NCBI GenBank assembly: GCA_034769895.1
Contig: CM068374.1
Span: forward strand, 356,486,302 to 356,550,301
Direction of reading: 5' to 3'
DNA: 64,000 nt
Source of the DNA: Magicicada septendecula
Taxonomy: Eukaryota; Arthropoda; Insecta; Hemiptera; Cicadidae
This document shows positions 55,525 through 64,000 of this stretch, piece by piece. Under the pieces are notes generated by a model. That model saw only the letters and a program-made list of their open reading frames with translations. It had not been told where the DNA came from and made no database searches. Position 1 is the stretch's first letter. The number at the start of each line of letters is the position of its first letter. A program made the translations under genes and the position numbers.

Positions 55525-56067
55525 CGTCGTCTAAAAGCCGTTTATGGTGATGAAACTATTGATCGAAGTACCGTGAGTAGGTGGGCAATAAAATTTCGTG
55601 CATCGAAAGCTGGTAAAGCGAAAATCGAGGATGAACCTCGCAGTGGTCGACCAGTTTTAGTGACTGATGAGAAGCACCAAATGGAGATGAATGAATTGAT
55701 TCAAAATGACCGTCGCATCACCACCCGGATAGGCATATCGAGAGAACAGGTAGGACACACAATTGCAGAACTGGGTGGACTACCGTAACATCTGTTCGCG
55801 GTGGGTGACACGCACACATCGCATCCAACCGCCGAGGTTCTTGTCAACTTGAAATTAGAACCCTCTATACTCACCAGATTTGGCACCCTGCGATTTTCAT
55901 TTTTTCCGCATTTAAAGAGGGATATTAAGGGTATTCATTTCACCACAGACGATGAACTGAAAGATGCGGTAAGATCGTGGATCAAGGAAACGCCCCCGGC
56001 ATTCTTCATTGACGGGGTGAGACAGCTGGTTCACCGTTGGGAGAAAAGTGGTAGCTGTAAATGGTGA
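55525..56067 (+). pseudogene. Mariner transposase remnant
   Basis: The N-terminal half: VYGDETIDRSTVSRWAIKFR, DEPRSGRPVLVTDEKH and LIQNDRRITT (helix-turn-helix region), up to LGGLP and a stop at about 55786. The text then resumes in the C-terminal half. YSPDLAPCDFHFF (about 55868-55906) is readable in one frame and keeps the third catalytic Asp (codon 55892-55894). The sequence then shifts frame into PHLKRDIKGIHFTTDDELKD. The central region with the first two catalytic Asp is missing. Not the same mariner lineage as 13167-14060. Confidence 0.82.
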
Positions 56068-56110
56068 CTATGTGGAAAAATAAATCTGTTTTTGTAGAAA
56101 ATAAAACGTA

Positions 56111-56394
56111 GCCCTACCTTTGTTCCATACTTCTTTCATTTGCGATTGCGCATTACTTATCAGCCGCCCCTCGTTTAAGGGTCTGACTGGAGAATTACTA
56201 GTTACTACCATTTTGTAGTCTGAGCGTACAGAGACGTGAGCGAACATTGTATGGCATTGAAAATACAGATCACTATTTTAGATTCAGTTAATTTGATCTT
56301 AATATCATGAAATAGCTTGTAAGTTATTCCCGTCATCTCTCTTCTTTGATCATTTATAACTTTTCCTCTTTCTAATCACTTGTTGTTCGGCGGA
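56111..56394. other. Unassigned spacer
   Basis: Nothing recognised. Confidence 0.3.
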
Positions 56395-56755
56395 TGGGTA
56401 CTGAAGTTAGAAGATATGAAACACCTTGGTGTTTTCGAAAGGAAAATCGTGAGACCTTTGTGGAGAAGCGAACATAGCTGCGACAATGAAGGCGCAAAGG
56501 TTGAGATGGTTGGGGCGCGTGGTGAGAATGAGAAGTGACCGAGGCCCAAAAATGGCATTGGAAAGGAAGCCGGAGGGAGTAAGGAAGAGAGGACATTCGA
56601 GGGGAAAATGGTATGAAGATGTGGAAGGGGATTTGAGCGAAATGCAAGCGGCAGTTTGGAGGAGTAAGGCTCTGGACAGAGGAAAATGGAGGAGAATCGT
56701 TGAGCAGGACAAGGTTCCACAGGGACTGTAGTGCCAAAAGAAGAAGAAAAAATGG
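56395..56755 (+). pseudogene. LINE ORF2 C-terminal fragment
   Basis: The plus strand reads MKHLGVFERKIVRPLW in one frame, then MKAQRLRWLGRVVRMRSDRG, VRKRGHSRGKWYEDVEGDL and LDRGKWRRIVEQDKVPQGL before a stop at 56729-56731 and an AGAAGAAGAAAAA tail. It is the typical end of an insect LINE ORF2 with RLRWLG and WRRIVE blocks. The copy at 50496-50665 shares the last part. Confidence 0.78.
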
Positions 56756-57070
56756 TTCGGCGGCTTTCAACATGTTTTAGATTCTTTTTATTTGCCACAC
56801 CTCATTTCGTAAGATTTCAGTATGATGCCCAAATTCTTTGTGTATTTGCTTTTGAAATATTCTGGCTTCACAGTATTTGATTCATCATGTGTACAGCTTT
56901 TCTCCAATAAATATTCTCTCTGTGCTACTTTCAATTGTTTTTCAACTGCGACTTGGGAATTTTGTAATTCTCGTTATAAATTTTTTTTCTTGTCGTATGT
57001 GATGCGCTCGTAAATAAAAAGTTGGTAGTTAGTCATTTACGCGACAACGTACGCTCATCAAGCAACGCTG
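56756..57070. other. Unassigned spacer
   Basis: Nothing recognised apart from a possible remnant of the LINE tail at the left. Confidence 0.3.
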
Positions 57071-57348
57071 TAAGGCGAGGCGCCCACAGACGTGGCGTGG
57101 CGGAGGCGTGACGTCGCTGGGCATTGGTTAGTAATTAGACTGACGCCAAAAGAAGTGGCGGGGCGGAGACGTGGCGGCTGCGCCTCTTCACATCCGCCAC
57201 GTCTCCGCCACTCGATTACATCGTGTTCTATTTTCGCCATGTGCACGTCCGTTTCTGTAATGTGTTTACGGAGTGATTCGCAAAACAGACCGAGAATTAA
57301 TAATCACAAATAAATAATTATAATCATAAATAATAATAAAGTGTAATC
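57071..57348 (+). promoter_or_regulatory. CpG-rich repeats ahead of the MADF exon, Harbinger-like terminus
   Basis: GGCGCCCACAGACGTGGCG just after TAA (57071-57073) resembles the termini of insect PIF/Harbinger elements. GTGGCGG/GGAGACG units recur several times, and GCGGAGACGTGGCGG (57169-57183) pairs with CCGCCACGTCTCCGC (57197-57211) as a hairpin. Such subterminal repeats often bind the element's own proteins. Confidence 0.45.
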
Positions 57349-57496
57349 ATGCGCGACGAAAAGGATTCCAATATTAATTTTGTGCAACTCGTTGAGCAGC
57401 ATCCGTGCTTATATGACCACACCTCGTCGGATTACTACCGTACCAGAGCCCAAGATCAAGCTTGGATTGCAATAGCAAATGAAATCAAGGAGAATG
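57349..57496 (+). CDS. First exon of a MADF-domain protein (partial)
   Basis: ATG at 57349 opens a 49-codon frame: NFVQLVEQHPCLYDHTSSDY, then AQDQAWIAIANEIKENG. This is the first half of a MADF domain, an Adf-1-like Myb/SANT-related DNA-binding fold, with the usual hydrophobic and Trp positions. It ends at AATG|GTACGT, a good splice donor at 57497, after which the frame soon stops. The second half of the domain (W, L, R-D-Y region) is not found before the BESS-like segment, so the gene is partial or its second exon is deleted. Such proteins occur both as host regulators and in Harbinger elements. Confidence 0.6.
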
Positions 57497-57639
57497 GTAC
57501 GTATCGATTTTCAAAATAACTTGGTACTTGTAGGTTATAACTGCACCAGTGCTGGCTTTTGCTTTTTGTACAATGCACATCAATTGCTCACCATAAAAAA
57601 GAGTAATAGGGCCTATAGGCAAACGACGAAAGAGTGAGT

Positions 57640-58145
57640 GAAGAGATCTTACACGAAACGGCATCTTTTACGGGTGAGGATCCTCCCCAAATTCAAATGG
57701 AACGTCAATCTGTAGAACCACTTCATCAGGAAGAAAAAGAAGAGAAATAAATCATGCCTCTTCGCAACTCCCAAAAACAAATATCGAAACGTTTCTGATA
57801 AATTACTGTCGCTACAAGACGTCAACAGATCAGCAAAGGAATATTTTTCGGCAAAAAAAGCAGACAGTGGGAAAATATAATGATGCAGACTGTTCACTTT
57901 TAATGAGCGTATTACCGGATATGAGAAAAATGACTGAGGAGCAAAAGCGACGTTTCAAAATCGGAATTTTAACTATGGCAGGAAATATATTAGGTGAAAA
58001 ACCACCAGCAAATGAGCAAATGTTTCCTATCAAGACTTCTCGCCTGGTTCGTCAACTTCGCATGCTTCCGGGTACGAACAGCATCAACCTGCTAATACAG
58101 TCACTCATCGCACACTCCATAATACTACTGAGCAAGGAATTGTAA
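57640..58145 (+). pseudogene. BESS-motif C-terminal part of the MADF protein, frameshifted
   Basis: A plus-strand frame (57867-58145) holds DADCSLLMSVLPDMRKMTEE followed by QKRRFKIGILTMAGNIL, a clear BESS motif as found at the C-terminus of MADF proteins. Upstream, acidic/Gln-rich text SFTGEDPPQIQMERQSVEP ends at a stop near 57748. Segments such as LQDVNRSAKEYFSAKK lie in another frame, so at least two frame breaks separate it from the MADF exon. A small intron could explain one break. Otherwise it is a decayed gene. Confidence 0.6.
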
Positions 58146-58274
58146 CACTTACTGATGTATTACATACCTTAAATGATGGTTGGGTCGGTTAAATGATGGT
58201 TGGATATTACAAGAATGTGCTACATACAAATTTAAAACATTTGAAAATATTCTTCATGTGAACGTGTACTGTAT

Positions 58275-58515
58275 TTCGATTTAAATTTTCGATTCTTGTG
58301 ATGTTTGTTTACTTAATCAGCTGTTTTGACGGTTATATTGAAAACATTTAATGTTTATATTTTATTTATTTTAATAAATTTGTGATTTTAAGTAGATCGT
58401 CTTGTTTTGTCTTTTATTTGTGTTTGTTCTTTAATTAGCAAATTGTCGTTATTGTGTTTGTAATGTTCAGATTTTGTCAGATATTGATTTCTTTCTGACC
58501 TTTTTGTGTTTTTTT
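58275..58515 (+). repeat. Direct repeat I, copy 1
   Basis: About 235 bases that match 58695-58925, including TTCGATTCTTGTGATGTTTG, TTTACTTAATCAGCTGTTTT and GTTCTTTAATTAGCAAATTG. AT-rich, noncoding. Confidence 0.8.
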
Positions 58516-58694
58516 TAATATTATTTACCAAATATATTACTTCTGCAAGTAGAATGTTGTTATTTTTATCGTTTTATTTTCATCCTGACGCACGTTTCAC
58601 AAAATAGATCTGCATCAGCGGAAGTTTTTAAATGAGTTACCAAACAACTGATTTTTTGTTTCGATTTCAACATAAAGTAACGAACAATCGATTT

Positions 58695-58925
58695 TATTCG
58701 ATTTCAGTTTTCGATTCTTGTAATGTTTGTTTACTTAATCAGCTGTTTTCACGCTTGTATTGAAAACATTTAATTTTATTTATTTTAATAAATTTATGAT
58801 TTTTAAATAGATCATCTTCTCTTGTTTTGTATTTTAGTTTGTTCTTTAATTAGCAAATTGTCGTTGTTGTGTTTATAAATGTTCAGATTTTGCCAGATAT
58901 TTATTTTTTTACCTTTTTATGTTTT
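58695..58925 (+). repeat. Direct repeat I, copy 2
   Basis: Second copy, 180 bases after the first. A local duplication between the BESS remnant and a LINE fragment. Confidence 0.8.
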
Positions 58926-58961
58926 TAATAAATTTCATATTTCGAATGTATGGAAATTGAT

Positions 58962-59532
58962 CATTGTCATCATCATCTTCAAGGATTAAACTAAGTTCCG
59001 GTCTCAAACGGGCTAAGATTAGAGCTGGTCACTCTAGCGCTTCCTCGAACTTCCCACATCTCTCCGTCACCTCGGTTTATAGTTCCATAGTTGTTTGGGG
59101 ATGCTGGAGTCATCCATTCGGCAAAGATTTCCCACCAGTTCAGCCGATACTGGACAATCCTGCAGAGTATACTCATAATATTCAGTTCCTGCTGTATATC
59201 TGTGTTTCTTCTATATTCATGGAGAGTATACCCTGTCACGTGTCTGAGAAATCTCATTTCAGCCGCTTGCATTCGACTGGCCTGGCCTTTCGTTAAAGTC
59301 CAATTCTCAGACCCATAAAGAAGTGTGAGAAGAGCCATCACCTTTTAGAATTTTAGGTCTGTTCGTCTACTTGGTGACTTACGAGTCCGCCTAATGGTCA
59401 CGCACATAAGGTTGAACTTTTGCAACTTATTCACAACGTCGTTGCTTTGCATTATAAGAAACACTTAGCCTATGTATTCAAAATAGCTAACTTGTTCCAG
59501 GACAGTGCCATCTATAACAAAAACAGTAACGG
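58962..59532 (-). mobile_element. 5'-truncated LINE copy with 11-bp target duplication
   Basis: TGGAAATTGAT occurs at 58951-58961 and 59533-59543. The 571-base insert carries on the minus strand MMALLTLLYGSENWTLTKG, MQAAEMRFLRHVTGYTL, YRRNTDIQQELN and PNNYGTINRG, the C-terminus of a LINE reverse transcriptase, ending with a GATGATGATGACAATG tail. It is closest to 35060-35820 and related to 7356-8247. Confidence 0.87.
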
Positions 59533-59543
59533 TGGAAATTGAT

Positions 59544-60233
59544 GTTTGTTATTTTGACAACGTGTGGCTAAATAAGAATGAGACAGAAGAAAACAGTTGT
59601 TGAGTTCAGGAGGGTACATCGAGCAGAGCACGTCGGGACTGAGCGGGCAAGAATAAACCGCGTGGAGGCAACGACAGAGGAAACTCCGGACCTTCTCCAG
59701 CAGCAAAAACGTAAAGAACGCGAAGGGCCAGCTTTTAGTCGTAGCGTAGATTATATGTAGTGTACTTTACGCGTCGGGCAAATTGCCAAATCTCGCCTTT
59801 GCGGTCGTTACTTAGTCTTGCCAGATAACAAGGACAGAGAATAACCAATCGTTATCAAAACGGTGTTGTAAATCATCGCGCGCGGCCCTCCACACACATA
59901 CACACAGTCCGCTTTCACGTGGCCAGCTTGCTGTGCTAAACGTCTGTTGTGGTGTGGTATTCACTGCTGCTAGTACCTACTACAAAGAAGGCAGCAATTT
60001 TCCCTAATGGCTTTTAAAGATTTTCTTTCTTTGTTACGGCCATTCCGTTCGTGCGCTGCGTACATTTGACTAATGTTAAGTTCTTCTTACACCGTGAGTG
60101 GTGTTCCATTTAGAAGGGGGAGGAGGTATGCCGAGCATTTCGCCTGCTTTTTGCAAAACTTATTTAAGGCTTGACCCGTTGTTATGTGTAGGGAAACTGA
60201 ATTTCACCTGACCTGTTTTTTATTATATTATCA
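59544..60233. other. Unassigned sequence
   Basis: No gene is recognised. CACACACATACACACA lies at about 59890. Confidence 0.3.
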
Positions 60234-61375
60234 TACTAGCTGTTACCCGCAGCTTCCCACGCGAACATTTGACTTTTAATAATTATTTTAATATAATTTT
60301 TATTGTCTATGTCTATATGGCGTTCTGTCAGCTCGTATAACAATTTTGTACTCATTAGTCAAATTATCTCCAAAGCTGTTTTCAACACTTGTACTGTTTT
60401 AACTTTTACTAAATTATTATGTTGGTGAAACAGCCTTTGGAGATTTAAAAGTACCCGTTTATAAAGCATTTGGAGATATTTATAAAGTACCTGGTAAATC
60501 AAAAATACTAAATTTTTTATTTTAAATTTTACTGTGTTAGAAGCATTGTATAACACATTAAACGTTATGTTTTCCTCAACAATGGCTTTTATTTATTTCA
60601 GCAGTAAACTAAAAACCAAAAACCGTTGTCACCTAACCTCACAAATGAAAACAAGACGTATTTTCGCTTTGCATTAAGTAATAGGACTGTTTACAATTAG
60701 TAAACTTCTTCTTTTCCATTTCGTAATATATCGATACAGTCGTATAATATATAAAACATCGAAAATGTACTGCAGGAATGGATAAATGTGCAGTTCCGAT
60801 GCCGCTAATGAGCTGTTTTGTTTATTTACTTGTTACTATGGTAATTAATTCTGGCCTCCATGGTGTTGTTGACATCTTTAGTAGTAGTATTTAATATATT
60901 TAATTACTTTTTCATTGGGTCATCAGAAATACGTATAAAAATAAATTTTATAATCCTTTAAGACAATTACAAAATATATAGACGTACGTGTATAGAAAAT
61001 TACAAAATATATCGATACAATCGCATATTAAAACCATTAAAAACTGCAGGAACCGATAAAAGTACTATTCCGATGCCGCTAAATATCATTTGTTTATTTA
61101 CTTGTTAGTCTACTATGGTAATTAATTCTGGTATCATGGTGTATTTTGACATCTTTATACGCGTCAACGAAAAGGCATAATTAAAACGGCCTAAATTGTG
61201 CGAACGGGGCAAAATATCAAACTCCAAGTTAGACAGTATTTTTCGCCTTGTGTGAAAGGTCACCTGTGCAAAATTTGGTGGCAATCTGTGTATCGGTGTG
61301 GATTTGTATTCAGTACCCATAAATCCTCAGACTTTGAGTTTTATATATATATATATAATATAGATAAGATTTTTA
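60234..61375 (+). repeat. Dispersed-repeat-like block with internal duplication
   Basis: Starts TACTAGCTGTTACCCGCAGC and ends with GCAAAATTTGGTGGCAATCT and a TATATATATATATA tract, the edges of a very common insect dispersed repeat. Inside, 60720-60890 is duplicated at about 61000-61160 (TTCCGATGCCGCTAA, GGTAATTAATTCTGG, GACATCTTTA). No ORF. Confidence 0.55.
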
Positions 61376-62160
61376 CGAAATACTCATTTACATAAGATTA
61401 CAACGAAAAATGTTCATCGGAGAACAGAAATTCTATAATTAATGCCAGCAACCAGTTTCTTCTTCCTCTTCATCTTCTCATTGCACACCAGTCACCCGGT
61501 TGTTTTACCGTTTTGATAGTTGTGCAATATCAATTAAGAGGGAGTCTCAAGGCAAAAAAATTTCACTTTCTTCAAAATGAAAGTTACATTACAATTTTGA
61601 CTTTTCTGAATAAAATGGTATACAAAATGTATGATAAAATAAACGTCTACGTCTGCTCGCACTATAATCGTTCCAATTTTGTACACATTTCTTTCAATAG
61701 TAGGCCTACATGTTTTGGACATATTTTCATATTTGAGACATATTAGTACATATTTTCATTAGTTTTCCGAAGAAAACTAAACTGTTTTGGATTGTATATT
61801 AAATCAGACCACAGGGCAAACCGCGGATTTGTGTAGTAGAGGCAACTGGACAACTCGATGTCTGAGCTGCAGACAGAAAACGTAAAGAACGATCAAACAA
61901 TTGAAATTGAAAACAGTTTGTTTTCCATAGAAAATGAAGGAATTGAAGACGAATGGGTGCCAAAACAAATCCTGTTTTTAATAAACCCAAAGGAATCAGA
62001 AATATCGGCAGGACGAAAAGATGGATCGATAAGTTAGTCGGAACAAACCGAGCGTCCAACGCTTGTGGCAGAGAAAGAAGAAGTTGTTCTGAAATAGAGT
62101 ACTATGCCCGTAAGTAGTGTTATGTGGAACATACGAATAAAGATCCCGCCAGAGATCTAG
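61376..62160. other. Unassigned, possible LINE end
   Basis: 61930-62095 gives scattered readings such as KRWIDKLVGTNRASNA and an AGAAAGAAGAAG end that would fit a LINE 3' end, but too little is preserved to call it. Confidence 0.3.
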
Positions 62161-64000
62161 AAACTTAAAACGTACCTAACGAGATGACGATTAAGGGAAG
62201 TCCCTACTGAAAATGATAAAAAATGGTAAAAAATGAAAACTTGTTTCGTCCCAAATTGTTCTATGGTTAGTTCTTTATATAAAAAAAAAACACTAAAACA
62301 TTTTTTCCTAGATATTTTGTAGGCAAAAACAAATTGTTTGGGAAAACCTAGGTCATAAACGATGTACATTTCGTTTATAAATGAAATACCAGAACAATAT
62401 TATTTGCATAATATTATTTTACACATATAGGCCTATATCATTTTAGTACTAATTTGGAAATAAATTTTTCATATATAAAACATCAGCTGTTTAATTTTCA
62501 ATGAGAAAAATCAACATGTAAAACAGCGGATTGACGTGTTGTTGATAGCCTTCAGTGATCGATAAGAAGGTTGATAAGGACAGCTGTAGAAGATATTTGT
62601 TCCCATAAATTATTAAAAATGTAAAATAAAGTATTTTATTGTTTATTGTATTAGAATTTATTATTTTGTTACCCATAGAGTAATACAAAAATAATATCAA
62701 GCTTTTGTACTCCATATATATTGTAAGATTATCCCTTCTTCGGTGTTATATTTTGTTACGTTGAATACTTCAATCGGTTATTTATATTTTGTGTAATATG
62801 TATTAATTTCTTATGAAACTGCCGCTGATTATGTCGATCGTGTACGCTCTAATAACTCGTACCGGATCTTGTTGCTGTCTGTACTACCTTACCTGTCCTT
62901 ACTCACTTGTATTTTCTTCCGGATAGGCGCCAAATTGTTTATTGAAACAAAACAATTAAAAGGTTTAATCTCAGTTAATTTGTTTACGTTACTGCGGTGT
63001 GTGATTCGAATTGTTCGCCAGCTGGCGAGAACTCGAGTATCGCTAGTCTGGGGAGAACGTGTTGCCAACATAAACTTTGGTCGCAATTTCTATTCACTAC
63101 TACAAAACACAACATTCATAATACATGTGAAATAATTACAGGACAGTCGATAAAGGTTCGTACTTGTTTATTAATGCTTGATAGCTCATCAAATTTCAAT
63201 AATCGTTATACAATTGAGTTTAATATAATAATTTTTTGGCCTCGGCAAATATTTAATTCTTTACTCAGCGGGGAGCAGTGTGGCAACGATAGTTATTTGA
63301 CGACGCAAAATGTTGCCGTGTTTACTTTATTTACACAATTTAAATTGCCACTGGATCCTTTTGAGTACGACAAAAAGTTAGGACAAAATTTTTAAATAGA
63401 GTACACCACCTTACAATTGTGGTTATTAATTATGAAAGAAGTTTTACATTGAATTCAACTCTGTAATGTTTAAAAGTGTATGTGTCTGTGCTGTCGTGTT
63501 ATACAGAGGTTAGCTTATAGTTAATATTAGTATTCATAAATATTTTCTTTATTAACCTTTGAAAAAAATAATATCAGTTATAGTGAGAGTTTTTCTATTG
63601 TGAGAAATGATTTAGAAAGGATTTTATTTATAAATTTTAGGTAATTCCGCAATACTTAACAATCAGTAGACCTATGGTGTGGTGTTATACAGTTGGGCTG
63701 GGTTGTGTCATCGTTTCGTTCATCAACCTTCACTCGTCCTGGGATTTGGTCATGTCTGGCGTCTTCTTCGTCTTATTTGACTGAAGTTCCTTAATTTTGA
63801 ATGAATTAATCTGGTCAGTTGCTTCAATTGAGTGTGTTAGTCCTGCATCAGATGATGTAGTTCCTTATTTTAGTACATTTAGTCACTTTTGGGTGTTTTA
63901 AGTTAAAATTTTAGCCAGCTATGGCTTGGCGTCTCTTCGTCTCAAGCGTCACTTATGGAATCATAGGTTTTAACGGAAAAATTCGTCAATAACGTCCTGT
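62161..64000. other. AT-rich unassigned sequence to the window end
   Basis: Only short fortuitous frames. The overlapping frames at 62869-63135 and 62997-63395 lack any known motif. The last 300 bases include CGTCTTCTTCGTCTTA and similar, possibly another LINE edge continuing outside the window. Confidence 0.3.

Larger units (their letters stand above)
55010..56110 (+). mobile_element. Mariner-type element, internally deleted and split by a SINE-like insert
   Basis: Transposase text begins upstream of the insertion (STRLKQRAVIDFF at about 55070-55112), continues after it, and ends near 56067. The middle is deleted. The terminal inverted repeats are not clear, so element edges are approximate. 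Confidence 0.7.

Overview
The window reads as repeat-dense, AT-rich nuclear DNA from an arthropod, most likely an insect with a large genome. I infer this from insect-type mobile elements (a Penelope-like element with a GIY-YIG endonuclease, mariner, hAT and Harbinger-like DNA transposons, several LINE 3' ends, LTRs, a Gag relic), long (GT)n, (CT)n and (GA)n microsatellites, a MADF/BESS-type coding fragment with a splice donor, and no prokaryotic gene organisation. The species cannot be read from the sequence. Only one long open reading frame is intact, the 828-codon Penelope-like protein at 400-2886 on the minus strand. Everything else recognisable is truncated, frameshifted or interrupted by stops. 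I see no convincing complete host gene.

Layout. 1-3.6 kb: an unclassified repeat (called family A here) split by the intact Penelope-like element. 3.6-7.3 kb: an LTR, then a dispersed noncoding repeat (family D) split by a decayed second Penelope-like family. 7.3-12.8 kb: a LINE fragment with a clear target-site duplication, three more family A copies, and two adjoining hairpin modules. 13-21.5 kb: a gutted mariner, hammerhead-like stem-loops, two TATA/initiator-like leaders without genes, a long (GT)n tract, a solo LTR and more family A. 22-24 kb: a (CT)n tract and several LINE ends. 25-28.7 kb: family A copies and a 99-bp-arm palindrome. 29-32 kb: a hAT C-terminus next to a broken coiled-coil Gag. 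32-36 kb: mostly unassigned, with a (GA)n tract and a minus-strand LINE. 37.8-40.3 kb: a 2.4-kb element with about 170-bp inverted termini that holds a tandem repeat and a second copy of the decayed Penelope-like family. 41-47.4 kb: LINE ends, a terminal-inverted-repeat composite and a cluster of family A copies, one with an internal tandem array. 48-49.6 kb: a hAT element with a recognisable 8-bp duplication. 50-64 kb: LINE ends, a Harbinger-like MITE, a mariner carrying a nested SINE-like insertion, a MADF/BESS remnant, a LINE fragment with an 11-bp duplication, and AT-rich unassigned sequence.

The strongest themes are nested insertion, which gives relative ages for many elements, and a recurring RNA-like motif: CTGANGA, one extra T, a stem-loop, then GAAAC. 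It occurs in several otherwise unrelated repeats, including the termini of all the Penelope-like elements. It resembles a hammerhead ribozyme core, which is known in Penelope-like elements, but the extra base means catalysis should not be assumed. Family A, with mirrored ends, a hairpin at each end and no coding capacity, is the best candidate for something not yet named.
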